64,000 bases of DNA from Planctomycetes bacterium B3_Pla (GCA_005223045.1 NJBM01000015.1:1-64000); one strand, 5' to 3'; positions 41,731 through 50,250 are shown, numbered from the stretch's first letter. A program made the numbers and translations. The notes: generated by a model not told the origin, from the sequence alone.

Positions 41731-43016
41731 GCGCATTCACAAGAGTTGACGAAGTGGTGGATCACGGTCTTTGCACGGGTTGTGGTAGCTGTATGGCTGC
41801 GTGCCCGCAGGATGCGATTGCGATGAAGGAGACCGCATCCGGACTTCTGAGCCCCGTAATCAATCCGGCCTCGTGCAATGATTGCCGGTTATGCGCCAAG
41901 GTGTGTCCCGGAGACCATTTTGAGCAAGGGATGATTGCCGAGGGGACCGATCCGTTTACCGGGCCGGTGAGGGATTGCTATCTTGTGCAGCATCGGCGGC
42001 GCGACGTGCTTACCGCAGCCCAGAGCGGCGGTGCTGTTACCGGCCTTCTGCTGCATCTTCTGGAGCGAGGGCGTATCGACCGCGCCCTTGTGACCGTGAT
42101 GCCGGAGGATGGGTCGCTGAGACCTTATTCGCTCTTGACGAACGACCCGGAAACGATACGAAAGTCCAGCAGGTCGAAGTATTGTCCGGTGCCCTTGAAT
42201 GCGCGGCTGAGCGAGATAGACTCTGCTGAACGAATCGCCGTGGTAGGCCTGCCCTGTCATCTACACGGCGTGGCCCATCTGTGCCGGCATGTGCCGCACT
42301 GGCGGCGGGAAAACCTTTTACTCATCGGCCTGGTTTGCGATCGCATACTATCATTTCGTGCTATGGATTATCTTGTTCACAGGGCCGGCCTCCGCAGGCA
42401 AAACGTGCGATCTCTTCGCTTTCGCAGCAAACAGCGCAGCGGCTGGCCCGGGGATGTCCGGATCGTCACAAGGGAGGGCAAGAGTCATTTTCTGCCGGCA
42501 GGCGAACGCATTGCGTGCAAGGACCTTTTCACGCCGCAGCGCTGCCGGTTGTGTTTTGATAAGATGAACGTCCTGTCGGACATCACCTGCGGCGACCCTC
42601 ACGGTCTGTCGAAAGATGTTAAGGGCAAGTCTGCCGTGCTGGCGAGGACGTCAGAGGGGCAGTCTGCCGTGCAGTCCGCAATTGGGGCCGGGGTCTTTGC
42701 CGGTCGCAGCATCTCTGCGGACGACCTTCTTGCCGGACAGAAGATCGAGAATAAACGGCGAGAATACGCTGCGTACGCCGCACTCTGGAGCGCCCGCGGG
42801 CACGCGGCCCCCGGCGCGCCGATAGCAGCAAATCGCCGACAAAGCGTCCCAACCCCAATAGAACGGCACGTGTGCAAGAAGCGCCTGTTTGATTTCCCTA
42901 AGTTGGTTGCAGATGATTCAACGTTTCGGCGAAGCTTTGGTTTTATCAGATGGAATCGCCGCATGAACCTGTTGAACCGACTTGACCGTCTATTCCTTAG
43001 CAAGGTCGTCTCATGA
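41721..43016 (+). CDS. F420 hydrogenase beta-subunit-like iron-sulfur protein
   Basis: 431 residues. Two [4Fe-4S] ferredoxin clusters at the N-terminus ('CTGCGSCMAACPQDAI' at ~14-29 and CNDCRLCAKVCPG at ~53-65), then FrhB-type N and C domains ('QSGGAVTGLLLHLLE', VVGLPCHLHGVAHL, 'LIGLVCDRILSF', CRLCFDKMNVLSDITCGDPHG). In surface-polymer loci such proteins accompany pyruvyl transferases and are believed to reduce a sugar intermediate or the pyruvyl-linked product; the electron donor is not known and true F420 use is not implied. It overlaps both neighbours, so it is part of the operon. Confidence 0.88.
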   Translation: MLLSAFTRVDEVVDHGLCTGCGSCMAACPQDAIAMKETASGLLSPVINPASCNDCRLCAKVCPGDHFEQGMIAEGTDPFTGPVRDCYLVQHRRRDVLTAAQSGGAVTGLLLHLLERGRIDRALVTVMPEDGSLRPYSLLTNDPETIRKSSRSKYCPVPLNARLSEIDSAERIAVVGLPCHLHGVAHLCRHVPHWRRENLLLIGLVCDRILSFRAMDYLVHRAGLRRQNVRSLRFRSKQRSGWPGDVRIVTREGKSHFLPAGERIACKDLFTPQRCRLCFDKMNVLSDITCGDPHGLSKDVKGKSAVLARTSEGQSAVQSAIGAGVFAGRSISADDLLAGQKIENKRREYAAYAALWSARGHAAPGAPIAANRRQSVPTPIERHVCKKRLFDFPKLVADDSTFRRSFGFIRWNRRMNLLNRLDRLFLSKVVS

Positions 43017-44275
43017 GCGAATCTCTCTACAGTGTAAATTGCCCGTCGGCCTTTTTGCCGGCTCGATGCGGCCAAACATGGCTCGCACGGCTGCAATGCT
43101 GCCACTGGCTGCTTCTTGCCTATCCTGTTTTTCTGCACTTGGTTTCGCGCCCTCGCAGTGCCGACGAAGCGCTTGTCGTGGATGAGTCGGCCAAATACCA
43201 GGTCGCCGTGACGGCAGTTTATGGCGTATATGTTGCTTTGCTTGTTGTGCGCTGCCCGCTCTCGTGGATCGGATCGCTGTTTCGCCGCCCGCTGCTGTGG
43301 TGGACGCTTTATTTGGTTCTGGCGCTTATAAGCGGTCTCTGGTCCGTTCAACCTTTGCTGACAGTGTTTCGTTCCGGACAGGCGGTGATCTTCTTTATTC
43401 TGATTGTTCATGCGATGCGCTGCCTGGACTCGTATGAGGATTGGATCAGACTCCAGCTTCTTTTCGGCATGATCCTGATCCTGTGTGCAACGTACACGTT
43501 TGGCCGGCAGGTTTATCCGATTGAAGGTCTTTCTGTCAAGTCCCTGCACGGATGGGGTTTTCCCCATTGCCTGGTCGGAGTTCTCTTTGTCAGTTTGCCC
43601 TTGCGGGACCAGTCCTGGAAAATCTCGCTCTACATCATTCTGGCTGTATTAGTGGTCTCGACAGCGGCCAAAGCCTATATTGCTTTTGCGATAGGAGTCT
43701 GGTTTTTCATTTATTCTTCTTCTTTCTCAGGCCGAAATACCTTTTTGTGGGCGGTGTCATTCGTGCTGCTGATTCTCCTGCTGTTTTTCCCGCAAGAGGC
43801 ATTGCGGCTGTTTTTCCCCGGAAAGGAAATGCATACTATTCTTACCGGCCACGGGCGCTTGCCGGTCTGGGAAACCATGGCCGAGGAGTTCGTTATTCAT
43901 CGGCCGATTTATGGGTATGGATTTGGCCTCGGCGACAAGCTGTCCTATATCTCCGAAGGACTGAGTTTCAGAATATCTCATACACACAATATTGTTCTTG
44001 CGGCTGTGATGAATCTCGGGGCCGTTGGAGGTGTGTTGATTGTGCTGTTCTGTCTCGACGTGGCCCTCACAGGATGGCGTTGCCCGGACCAACGGTGGCG
44101 AGCCTGCAGCATCGCCGGCTTGATTGCTATTATCTTCGCGACGCTCTTTACGACCTCGATTTCATCTAATGTATCGTCAACGTGGTTGAGTCACGCCATG
44201 ATCTTCATAGGGATCGCTTCCCACAGACTGTTTCAATCGCAGACGGGGCGGCCGGTCCCTTTCGCAGAGCCATAA
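43013..44275 (+). CDS. Wzy-like O-antigen polymerase
   Basis: 420 residues, membrane protein with about ten to eleven helices. Polymerase/ligase family signature in the large loop: 'GHGRLPVWETMAEEFVIHRP', then YGYGFGLGDK and 'ISHTHNIVLAAVMNLGAVGG'. It is shorter than the 843-residue paralogue upstream and has no TPR tail, so it is the better candidate for the repeat-unit polymerase, leaving the larger one as ligase; this split is inferred. ATG overlaps the previous stop by 4 bp; 52 bp separate it from the next gene. Confidence 0.87.
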   Translation: MSESLYSVNCPSAFLPARCGQTWLARLQCCHWLLLAYPVFLHLVSRPRSADEALVVDESAKYQVAVTAVYGVYVALLVVRCPLSWIGSLFRRPLLWWTLYLVLALISGLWSVQPLLTVFRSGQAVIFFILIVHAMRCLDSYEDWIRLQLLFGMILILCATYTFGRQVYPIEGLSVKSLHGWGFPHCLVGVLFVSLPLRDQSWKISLYIILAVLVVSTAAKAYIAFAIGVWFFIYSSSFSGRNTFLWAVSFVLLILLLFFPQEALRLFFPGKEMHTILTGHGRLPVWETMAEEFVIHRPIYGYGFGLGDKLSYISEGLSFRISHTHNIVLAAVMNLGAVGGVLIVLFCLDVALTGWRCPDQRWRACSIAGLIAIIFATLFTTSISSNVSSTWLSHAMIFIGIASHRLFQSQTGRPVPFAEP

Positions 44276-44327
44276 AGACGGGGGAGAACTTTTCCGGGAA
44301 ATCCTTAAAGATGCTCAGAGGCTATCA

Positions 44328-45494
44328 ATGAAGGTATTGCAGGTTCATAACTACCACCAGTGCAGGGGCGGTGAAGAGGTAATGTATGAGGCGATCAGCC
44401 GCACCCTGACGGAAAAAGGTCATGATGTATTCGCTCTCGAACGCAGCAACGCAGATGTGCAGGGCCTTTGGGGGAAAATACGTGCGTTCAGGGAAGGAAG
44501 CTATTCGAGTTCTGCGAAGAAGACGATTTCATCCATTCTTGAGTCAAAGCATCCGGACATTGTTCACGTGCACAACGTGTACACATTGATTTCGCCGTCG
44601 GTTCTGGTTGCCTGCCGGCATTTCAAGGTGCCGGTGGTGATACGGTGCGCAGATTTCCGTTTCATTTCCTGTCCGACCGGCAATCACCTGAAGAACGGAT
44701 CGGTATGCGAGCGATGCGTTGGCGGCCGGGAGTTCTGGTGTGTCATGAGAAACTGCAGGGGCAACGTCTGCGAGAGCCTCGCATATACCCTGCGGACCAC
44801 GGTCGCCCGCAGGTGGCGGCTCTTTGAGGATAATGTGACGCTCTATGTCCCTCCGAGTGTGTTTGTCAGGCAGCGATTGATTGATGCCGGGTTTCCGCAG
44901 GAGCGCATTACTGTAATACCCAATATGGTTTCTGTTCCTGATGCGGTCAAAGACAATTCCCGCGGAAAGTATGTTGCGTACGTGGGACGTATCAGCCCGG
45001 AAAAGGGGATAGACACGCTTCTGGCTGCGGCAGGAAAAACCGGATTACCGGCGCGAGTAGCGGGCGACAATTCAAAAATGCCGGAATTGGTCAAAACGGC
45101 ACCGCCAAAGGCGCGGTTTACAGGACTCATGGACAGAGATCAGGTGGCTGAGTTTTACCGCAATGCCAGATTCTCCGTTGTTCCGAGCATTTGTTTCGAG
45201 ACATTCGGTCTGGCGGCAGCGGAGGCTATGAGCCACGGCTTGCCTGTAATCGCTTCTAAAACAGGGGCGCTGCCGGAGATAGTCGAGGACGGCGTCACCG
45301 GATTTTTGTTTAGGCCGGGAAATACCGAAGAACTTGCCGGTAAGATGAGACTGCTCTGGGAGAATCCGGACCTGTGCAGGAAAATGGGAAAGGCGGCCCG
45401 GGACAAGGTGATTCGAGAGTACGGCGAGGATCTGTATTACAAGCGTCTTATGGAAACATATCACAGGGCAATCGAGTTGGAAAAGGCCTCTTAA
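44328..45494 (+). CDS. Family GT4 glycosyltransferase
   Basis: 388 residues, GT-B fold. N-terminus 'MKVLQVHNYHQCRGGEEVMY' with the nucleotide-sugar enzyme's Gly-Gly loop; C-terminal donor site with 'VAYVGRISPEKGIDTLLAAA' (~220) and the E-x7-E motif in CFETFGLAAAEAMSHGLP (~295). There is a Cys-rich insert (RCADFRFISCPTGNHLKNG...CERCVGG, ~105-140) seen in some GT4 members of polysaccharide loci. It adds a sugar to the growing repeat on the cytosolic face. Nucleotide sugar unknown. Confidence 0.92.
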   Translation: MKVLQVHNYHQCRGGEEVMYEAISRTLTEKGHDVFALERSNADVQGLWGKIRAFREGSYSSSAKKTISSILESKHPDIVHVHNVYTLISPSVLVACRHFKVPVVIRCADFRFISCPTGNHLKNGSVCERCVGGREFWCVMRNCRGNVCESLAYTLRTTVARRWRLFEDNVTLYVPPSVFVRQRLIDAGFPQERITVIPNMVSVPDAVKDNSRGKYVAYVGRISPEKGIDTLLAAAGKTGLPARVAGDNSKMPELVKTAPPKARFTGLMDRDQVAEFYRNARFSVVPSICFETFGLAAAEAMSHGLPVIASKTGALPEIVEDGVTGFLFRPGNTEELAGKMRLLWENPDLCRKMGKAARDKVIREYGEDLYYKRLMETYHRAIELEKAS

Positions 45495-45495
45495 T

Positions 45496-46479
45496 ATGAT
45501 GAAAAAGAAAGTTCTTGTCACAGGCGGATCGGGGTTCATTGGCACTAACCTCATCGAGTATCTTCAGGCAAAGGGCGGCGATTTGCTGAACATAGACATC
45601 AGTCCGCCCTTGTGTTCGAGCCAACGTCATTTCTGGAAAAACGTGAACATTCTTGATCGCACGGCTCTTATCAATGCATTCACTGAGTATAAACCGACGT
45701 GTGTTGTACATCTTGCCGCCAGAACGGATGTGGTCGAGGGCACGACGGTCGAGCGGGACTATCGAGCAAACACCGAAGGCACGAAGAATGTGATCTCTGC
45801 CGTCAAGGCCACACCGGGCATAGCCCGCGTAGTTATAACATCGACCCAATATGTTCATCAGCCGGGTCACATTCCGACAGATGACAACGACTGCGAACCC
45901 CATACCGTGTACGGGCAGAGCAAAGTCGTTGCCGAGAGGCTGACAAGGCGGGCGAATCTCGATTGCACCTGGACTATTGTTCGGCCTACAAATATCTGGG
46001 GGCCCTGGCATATACGGCACAGATCGGAACTGCTGCGTGTACTGAGAAAAGGATACTACTTATACCCTGGAAAGAAAACAGTCACCAAATCCTACGGATA
46101 CGTAAAGAACATCGCTTACTATATTCAGCGAATCCTGGAAATGCCCGAAGAAGCGGTGAACGCAAAAACATTCTACATCGGCGACGAACCGGCCGATCAA
46201 TTTGAATGGGTCAACGGCATGTCACGACAATTGAGGGGGCGAGATGTGCATGTCGTGCCTCGTTTCGTAATGCGCTTTATGGCTTCATTAGGTGATCTGA
46301 TCACTCTTGTCCGAGGACGCAAGTTTATTCTTACAACATCCCGCTACAGTAACATGATTACCGACTACCTGACACCGATGAATAAGACGTTCGACGTTTT
46401 GGGCAAGGGACCGCATACTCTGGAGGATGGGGTAAGGGACACCGCAGCCTGGTTGGAAATGTTAGACGCAGAATCGTAA
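45496..46479 (+). CDS. NAD-dependent sugar epimerase/dehydratase (SDR)
   Basis: 327 residues, extended short-chain dehydrogenase fold. NAD-binding 'VLVTGGSGFIGTNLIEYL' at the N-terminus, HLAARTDVVEG, and catalytic YxxxK in 'HTVYGQSKVVAERL' (~137), with STQYVH giving the Ser/Thr partner. It makes or alters a nucleotide-sugar for the polymer; epimerase and dehydratase cannot be told apart from sequence alone. It starts 1 base after the preceding stop. The following 100 bases hold only a leader. Confidence 0.9.
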   Translation: MMKKKVLVTGGSGFIGTNLIEYLQAKGGDLLNIDISPPLCSSQRHFWKNVNILDRTALINAFTEYKPTCVVHLAARTDVVEGTTVERDYRANTEGTKNVISAVKATPGIARVVITSTQYVHQPGHIPTDDNDCEPHTVYGQSKVVAERLTRRANLDCTWTIVRPTNIWGPWHIRHRSELLRVLRKGYYLYPGKKTVTKSYGYVKNIAYYIQRILEMPEEAVNAKTFYIGDEPADQFEWVNGMSRQLRGRDVHVVPRFVMRFMASLGDLITLVRGRKFILTTSRYSNMITDYLTPMNKTFDVLGKGPHTLEDGVRDTAAWLEMLDAES

Positions 46480-46579
46480 AAAGAATCTGACAGAAGTCTG
46501 CCATGGAGTTGTAAGGCTCCGATCCACATGTCAGGAACGTAATTCCGGAGTTCTTGTTTCTTAAGAGAGGTGCATTGTC

Positions 46580-47371
46580 ATGGAAGATCAAATGTTTCAA
46601 ACAAAGCAGCATGATATCCTCAAGATCAGGTTTAACCTGATAGCGTATGAAATCGTTATGAAAACCATTGAGCGATGGCGTGAAGCCGGCCGGCGCCGCT
46701 ATGTGGCTATTACCAACCCTCACAGTGTCCTGTTGTGCCACAGGGATGAACAGATGTTTCGAGCGACGCTCGAAGCGGGTATGGTCCTGCCGGATGGTGT
46801 AGGTATTCTCCTGGCCGCCCGGCTGTTAGGCTACCGTCACTACGGCCGAGCTACCGGACCGACACTGATGCTAAAGTTGTGTGACTGGGGCAGAAAGAAC
46901 GGGTATCGGCACTTCTTCTACGGCGGCGCCGAAGGTGTAGCGGCCAGGCTCGCGGCAAATCTCTCCAACGAGTTCCCGGGCCTGAAGGTGGCGGGCGCCT
47001 GTTTTCCCCCGTTTCGACCGCTAACCGACGAAGAGGACCGGTCAATGGTTGAAAAGATTAACTCGGCCAAACCGGATATTGTCTGGGTCGGTCTGGGGGC
47101 GCCCAAGCAGGAGAAATGGATGGCCGACCATTTGGGCCGTATTAAAGCCACGGTGATGATAGGTGTAGGGGCGGCCTTTGACTTCCATTCGGGAAACATA
47201 AAATGGGCCCCGGCCCTGATCCGCAGGCTTGGTCTGGAGTGGGCATATCGCCTGGCGCAAAATCCCAAACGTATGTGGCGCCGGAATCTGGACAGCCCTC
47301 TGTTCTTGTCAAAGGTGATGGGGCAGCGGTTGTCGAATATCCTGCGCCGTGAATCCCAGGCTGTGCACTAA
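46580..47371 (+). CDS. WecG/TagA/CpsF family glycosyltransferase (GT26)
   Basis: 263 residues; family signature ITNPHSVLLCH, 'LPDGVGILLAARLLGYR' with R-x-T-G-x-T-L (ATGPTLMLKLCD), YGGAEGVAARLAANL, and 'WVGLGAPKQEKWMADH', then GVGAAFDFHSGNIKWAP. It transfers N-acetylmannosamine-type sugars to a lipid-linked first sugar (usually GlcNAc), which fits the WecA-like initiator upstream. It is the last gene of the operon: a strong terminator follows at 47518. ATG is preceded by GAGAGG. Confidence 0.95.
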   Translation: MEDQMFQTKQHDILKIRFNLIAYEIVMKTIERWREAGRRRYVAITNPHSVLLCHRDEQMFRATLEAGMVLPDGVGILLAARLLGYRHYGRATGPTLMLKLCDWGRKNGYRHFFYGGAEGVAARLAANLSNEFPGLKVAGACFPPFRPLTDEEDRSMVEKINSAKPDIVWVGLGAPKQEKWMADHLGRIKATVMIGVGAAFDFHSGNIKWAPALIRRLGLEWAYRLAQNPKRMWRRNLDSPLFLSKVMGQRLSNILRRESQAVH

Positions 47372-47517
47372 TCCCCAAGACAAGGTCCGCCGTTGAGAGA
47401 CCAAGTTCTGAGTATAAGAAATGATTCAGTTCATAAAAAAACCAGCATCGCCGGATGGGTCGGTACTTTCACGAAGTTCCACCGAGATTCCTCTCATCTC
47501 TGAACGATGTCGGTCCG

Positions 47518-47552
47518 GGAGGGTCGCGGGCTGCGACCCTCCTATTCCTCTT
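47518..47552 (+). terminator. Terminator at the end of the polysaccharide operon
   Basis: GGAGGGTCGC and GCGACCCTCC form a perfect 10-bp stem with a 5-base loop, followed by TATTCCTCTT. The T-tract is broken but the stem is very stable. 146 bp past the last stop. Confidence 0.75.
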
Positions 47553-47857
47553 GTCGGCATTGCAGGCTTGTCGCCTGACGTTTCAGGAATTGATACGGCA
47601 GGTTCTTTCGGTCACGAGGCAAAGTCTGCGGATGCCGCTTTCCATTCCGGTTCATACTATAGGGAAACGCCCGATGGGGGCAACGGTAGTTTCCCTGATA
47701 GCAAAAACAGGTTCCGCCCTGATTTACAGAGGCTGCGCTTTTGTTATCATGCAGCCTGCAGGGTAGGTAAGGAACTGGTTGTGCCGGAAAAGCAGGCAAG
47801 TTGTGGGAGAATATCATCCCGATGCAGGACGGCAAAGACTTTTAGGGAGAAAAGACA
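47553..47857. other. Intergenic stretch before the second regulator
   Basis: No gene I can support; the 155-codon frame spanning 47421-47888 crosses the terminator stem and has no homology I recognise. No copy of the two-box motif is present. Confidence 0.5.
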
Positions 47858-47971
47858 GTGCAAACAAGAATTAGCACATCATTTCTAATTGAGGCGGACG
47901 AGGCCCTTCGAAGAGCACATGTTCCACCCACATGTACCGAAGAAGGCATAGCAGCGGAGGATAGATCATGA
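47858..47971 (+). CDS. 37-residue ORF translationally coupled to the orphan regulator
   Basis: GTG 47858 follows AGGGAG; product starts MQTRISTSFLIEADEALRRA and ends EEGIAAEDRS. Its TGA overlaps the regulator's ATG (ATGA), exactly as the kinase gene overlaps the first regulator. It may be a real small protein, or a surviving stub whose translation drives the regulator. It shows no clear similarity to the kinase end. No family recognised. Confidence 0.45.
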   Translation: MQTRISTSFLIEADEALRRAHVPPTCTEEGIAAEDRS

Positions 47972-48615
47972 GTATTCGAATCATGTTAGTTGATGACCAT
48001 GCTATTCTGCGCCATGGGCTGAGCAGGTCCTTCCAGCAAGAGGAAGACTTGAAGGTCATTGGGCAGGCAAAAGACGGACATTCCACGGTGGGGCTTGTCA
48101 GAGAGCTGTCACCCGACGTGGTGGTGATGGACATCGCAATGCCGGATCTCAACGGAATGGACGCGACGCGTCAGATCGCCAGGGAATGTCCTCACGTAAA
48201 GGTGGTCGGCCTGTCGATGCATTCCAGCAACAAGTACGTCAGAGAGATGTTTCGGGCCGGCGCCAAGGGATACTTGCTCAAGGACTGCCCTTTTGAGGAG
48301 TTGACGCAAGCGATAAGAACCGTTGTCGACGGGAAAGTCTATCTTAGCCCATCGATAAGCCACACGGTCATCGAAGATTACATCAACAAACCGGATGACG
48401 AGTCTGCGTTTAGTGTGTTAAGTCAACGGGAGCGAGAGGTTCTGCAGCTTCTGGCCGAAGGCAACACCACCAAACAGGTGGGCAGGCGGCTGCATATCAG
48501 CCCCAAGACCGTGGAAGCTCATCGCTTGCGAATCATGAACAAGCTGGAAATAGACAACATAGCACAATTGACAAAATATGCCGTGCTGGAAGGATTGACC
48601 ACGCCTGAGCCATAA
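47968..48615 (+). CDS. NarL/FixJ-type response regulator, orphan paralogue
   Basis: 215 residues; receiver with D9-D10 and phosphoacceptor Asp55 ('SPDVVVMDIAMPD'), LuxR-type HTH with ISPKTVEAHRLRIMNKLEI. It is about 80% identical to the regulator at 3916-4566, with one residue deleted in the linker. No kinase gene adjoins it. It is presumably phosphorylated by the same 1301-residue kinase or by an unlinked one, and should bind the same DNA. It stands just after the polysaccharide operon, whereas its paralogue stands before the secretion genes. It is followed by a terminator at 48787. Confidence 0.95.
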   Translation: MSIRIMLVDDHAILRHGLSRSFQQEEDLKVIGQAKDGHSTVGLVRELSPDVVVMDIAMPDLNGMDATRQIARECPHVKVVGLSMHSSNKYVREMFRAGAKGYLLKDCPFEELTQAIRTVVDGKVYLSPSISHTVIEDYINKPDDESAFSVLSQREREVLQLLAEGNTTKQVGRRLHISPKTVEAHRLRIMNKLEIDNIAQLTKYAVLEGLTTPEP

Positions 48616-48786
48616 AGGCAGCGCTGGTGTTATCACATTTCCCCGGGGTGGTTTCGGTCAAAGCTCTGCCTTTCAACATAATGCACCTCCTTGTTTAACA
48701 AGGGGTAATGTCCGTTCAAACTTCCTCTCATATCCTCGTACATAAGAAGTGCTTCATGAGTGAATGGTCTTCAGTGGATCTTTCTC

Positions 48787-48812
48787 AAAAAGCCCCAAAT
48801 TCGGGGCTTTTT
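48787..48812 (+). terminator. Bidirectional terminator
   Basis: AAAAAGCCCC - AAATTC - GGGGCTTTTT, a perfect 10-bp stem with U-tract on either strand. It ends the regulator transcript just before the protease promoter. Confidence 0.92.
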
Positions 48813-48815
48813 CTC

Positions 48816-48843
48816 TTGAAAAGGACAGAGAAGATGCTATAAT
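48816..48843 (+). promoter_or_regulatory. Promoter of the subtilase gene
   Basis: -35 TTGAAA (48816-48821), 16 bp, -10 TATAAT (48838-48843). The ATG is 36 bp further. There is no two-box motif, so the protease is probably outside the proposed regulon. Confidence 0.75.
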
Positions 48844-48878
48844 GCCTGTGTTTAATAACGTTTCCCGGAAGAGATGTG

Positions 48879-49889
48879 ATGATCAGGTATTTGCACTTTG
48901 TATCGTTCTGCGTCCGCGTTTCAGCACTATGTACGACAGCACTTTGCGTCACCGCAAATGCGGGCCTCGTGGTACCCGACGACGAATTGATTAACGCCTG
49001 GGGAGTGGAACGCATCGGAGCGGGGTATGTGCACACTTCCGGCAATACAGGCGCCGGCGTCAAGATAGGTATCATCGACAGTGGAATTGATTACACGCAC
49101 CCGGACCTCAGTGCAAACTATGCCGGTGGCTGGGATTTCGTAAATGATGACGACGATCCGCGGGATGATTTCGGCCACGGCACGCTTATAGCCGGCATCG
49201 TAGGCGCCGTGGACGACGGGCAGGGCATTGTCGGCGTTGCTCCGGAGGCCAGCCTCTACGCCTACAAGATCCTGGACAGCTCTGGCGGCGGCACTTTCGA
49301 CCGTGTGATTGCCGCGCTGGATCGGGCCATAGCGGACGGAATGGATGTTGTGAACATGAGTTTCGGGTCATTCGGAGACCCGGGTCAGGCGGTGTTGGAC
49401 GCCTGTGAGCGCGTGGCGGCAGCCGGTATCTTGCTCGTGGCATCGGCTGGAAATCTGGGAACGTTCGATGGAAGTGGCGACAATGTTGTCTTTCCCGCCC
49501 GCTATTCGTCCGTCATCGCGGTGGCGGCTACGACAGATTTGGACGATCGCGCCTTTTTCTCCAGCACGGGGCCGGATTTGGAACTGGCGGCGCCGGGCTA
49601 CAACATTTACTCAACCGATCTGTTTGGCGGGTATGCTTTCGAGAGCGGCACGTCTATGGCGGCAGCCCACGTTACGGGTGCTGCCGCCTTGCTGATTTAT
49701 GCCGGGTTTACTGATGTACGCGGCAGACTGCTCTCAACCGCCTATGACCTGGGTCCGGAAGGATTTGACACGCTTTACGGTTACGGGCTTGTGGATGTCC
49801 ACGCGGCTATGATCCCGGCCCCTTCTGCGTTGGGGTTGGCTCTGTTAGGGTCGCTGCTCGTCCATAGGAGGTTCCGTTCCAACAGTTAG
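48879..49889 (+). CDS. Subtilisin-family protease with PEP-CTERM-like tail
   Basis: 336 residues from ATG 48879 (GTG 48876 also possible). Signal peptide ending 'CVTANAG'. S8 catalytic triad: Asp in IIDSGIDYTHPDLS (~67), His in 'DDFGHGTLIAGIVGA' (~100), Ser in ESGTSMAAAHVTGAAAL (~265); oxyanion Asn in 'VASAGNLGTFDGSG'. No propeptide is obvious. The last 25 residues are a sorting tag: IPAPSALGLALLGSLLVHRR, i.e. PxP motif, hydrophobic helix, Arg pair, matching the PEP-CTERM layout recognised by exosortases. It is therefore exported and probably anchored or released at the cell surface. No exosortase gene is in the window. It may process the exported proteins encoded nearby; that is inference. 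Confidence 0.92.
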   Translation: MIRYLHFVSFCVRVSALCTTALCVTANAGLVVPDDELINAWGVERIGAGYVHTSGNTGAGVKIGIIDSGIDYTHPDLSANYAGGWDFVNDDDDPRDDFGHGTLIAGIVGAVDDGQGIVGVAPEASLYAYKILDSSGGGTFDRVIAALDRAIADGMDVVNMSFGSFGDPGQAVLDACERVAAAGILLVASAGNLGTFDGSGDNVVFPARYSSVIAVAATTDLDDRAFFSSTGPDLELAAPGYNIYSTDLFGGYAFESGTSMAAAHVTGAAALLIYAGFTDVRGRLLSTAYDLGPEGFDTLYGYGLVDVHAAMIPAPSALGLALLGSLLVHRRFRSNS

Positions 49890-49977
49890 TCGCCAAAGTC
49901 TCCGCGAGCCAAGGCCGAGCACATTCCAAGCTAAGCGGTCTCAATCCACTGCTGTGTATACACCCACAACTAATTGG

Positions 49978-50067
49978 ACCGGTCTTGCCAGTAATGTCAC
50001 CAAGCGCGTGCCAAACATGTACGTCTGAGCTTATGTTGACCTTCGGCTGGTCTTCGCTTGATCTCAT
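49978..50067 (-). pseudogene. Small ORF of the right att-like relic
   Basis: Minus-strand frame starting MRSSEDQPKVNISS and containing 'WHALGDITGKTGP', homologous to the damaged frame at 2341-2496. It stays open into the protease gene on the other strand, so only this part is credible. Family unknown. It abuts the tRNA-Arg fragment. Confidence 0.5.
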
Positions 50068-50124
50068 AAGTCCTTTATTTACAACTATAAGCGATTGTTG
50101 GGAAAGGAGTTACAAGGTGAGGAC

Positions 50125-50168
50125 TCGGATTAGAAATCCGTTGCTCTATCCTACTGAGCTACGAGCGC
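50125..50168 (-). pseudogene. tRNA-Arg(TCT), 5' half only
   Basis: Read from 50168 on the minus strand: acceptor strand GCGCTCG, D-arm GCTCAGTAGGATAGAGC, then an anticodon stem-loop with TTTCTAA (anticodon TCT). No T-arm consensus or 3' acceptor strand follows. The 5' 26 bases are identical to the left fragment but the anticodon arm is from a different isoacceptor. Confidence 0.72.
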
Positions 50169-50186
50169 TGCTCTCTTATTAACAGG

Positions 50187-50250
50187 CCTACTCTACACAA
50201 AACGGGTCGGTTATGCAAGAAGATCGAAGGCAAACGCTTAATTTGGGACA
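50187..50250 (+). pseudogene. Integrase N-terminal relic, right copy
   Basis: Frame reads PTLHKTGRLCKKIEGKRLIW, matching FPLTLH-x-TGRYCKKIKGK of the left relic. No start codon, no continuation. About 20 bases from the tRNA fragment, as on the left. The rest of 50251-50440 shows no gene. Confidence 0.6.

Larger units (their letters stand above)
49978..50168. repeat. Right copy of long direct repeat
   Basis: Partner of 2391-2584, same orientation, with the ACCGGTCTTGCCAGT and GGTCTTCGCTTGA blocks and the 26-bp tRNA end in the same order. It lacks the 11-bp duplication present in the left copy. Confidence 0.75.

Noticed and set aside
47421-47888. 155-codon plus frame after the polysaccharide operon
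   Set aside because: It runs through the strong terminator stem at 47518-47552 and overlaps the coupled 37-codon ORF; no homology seen.
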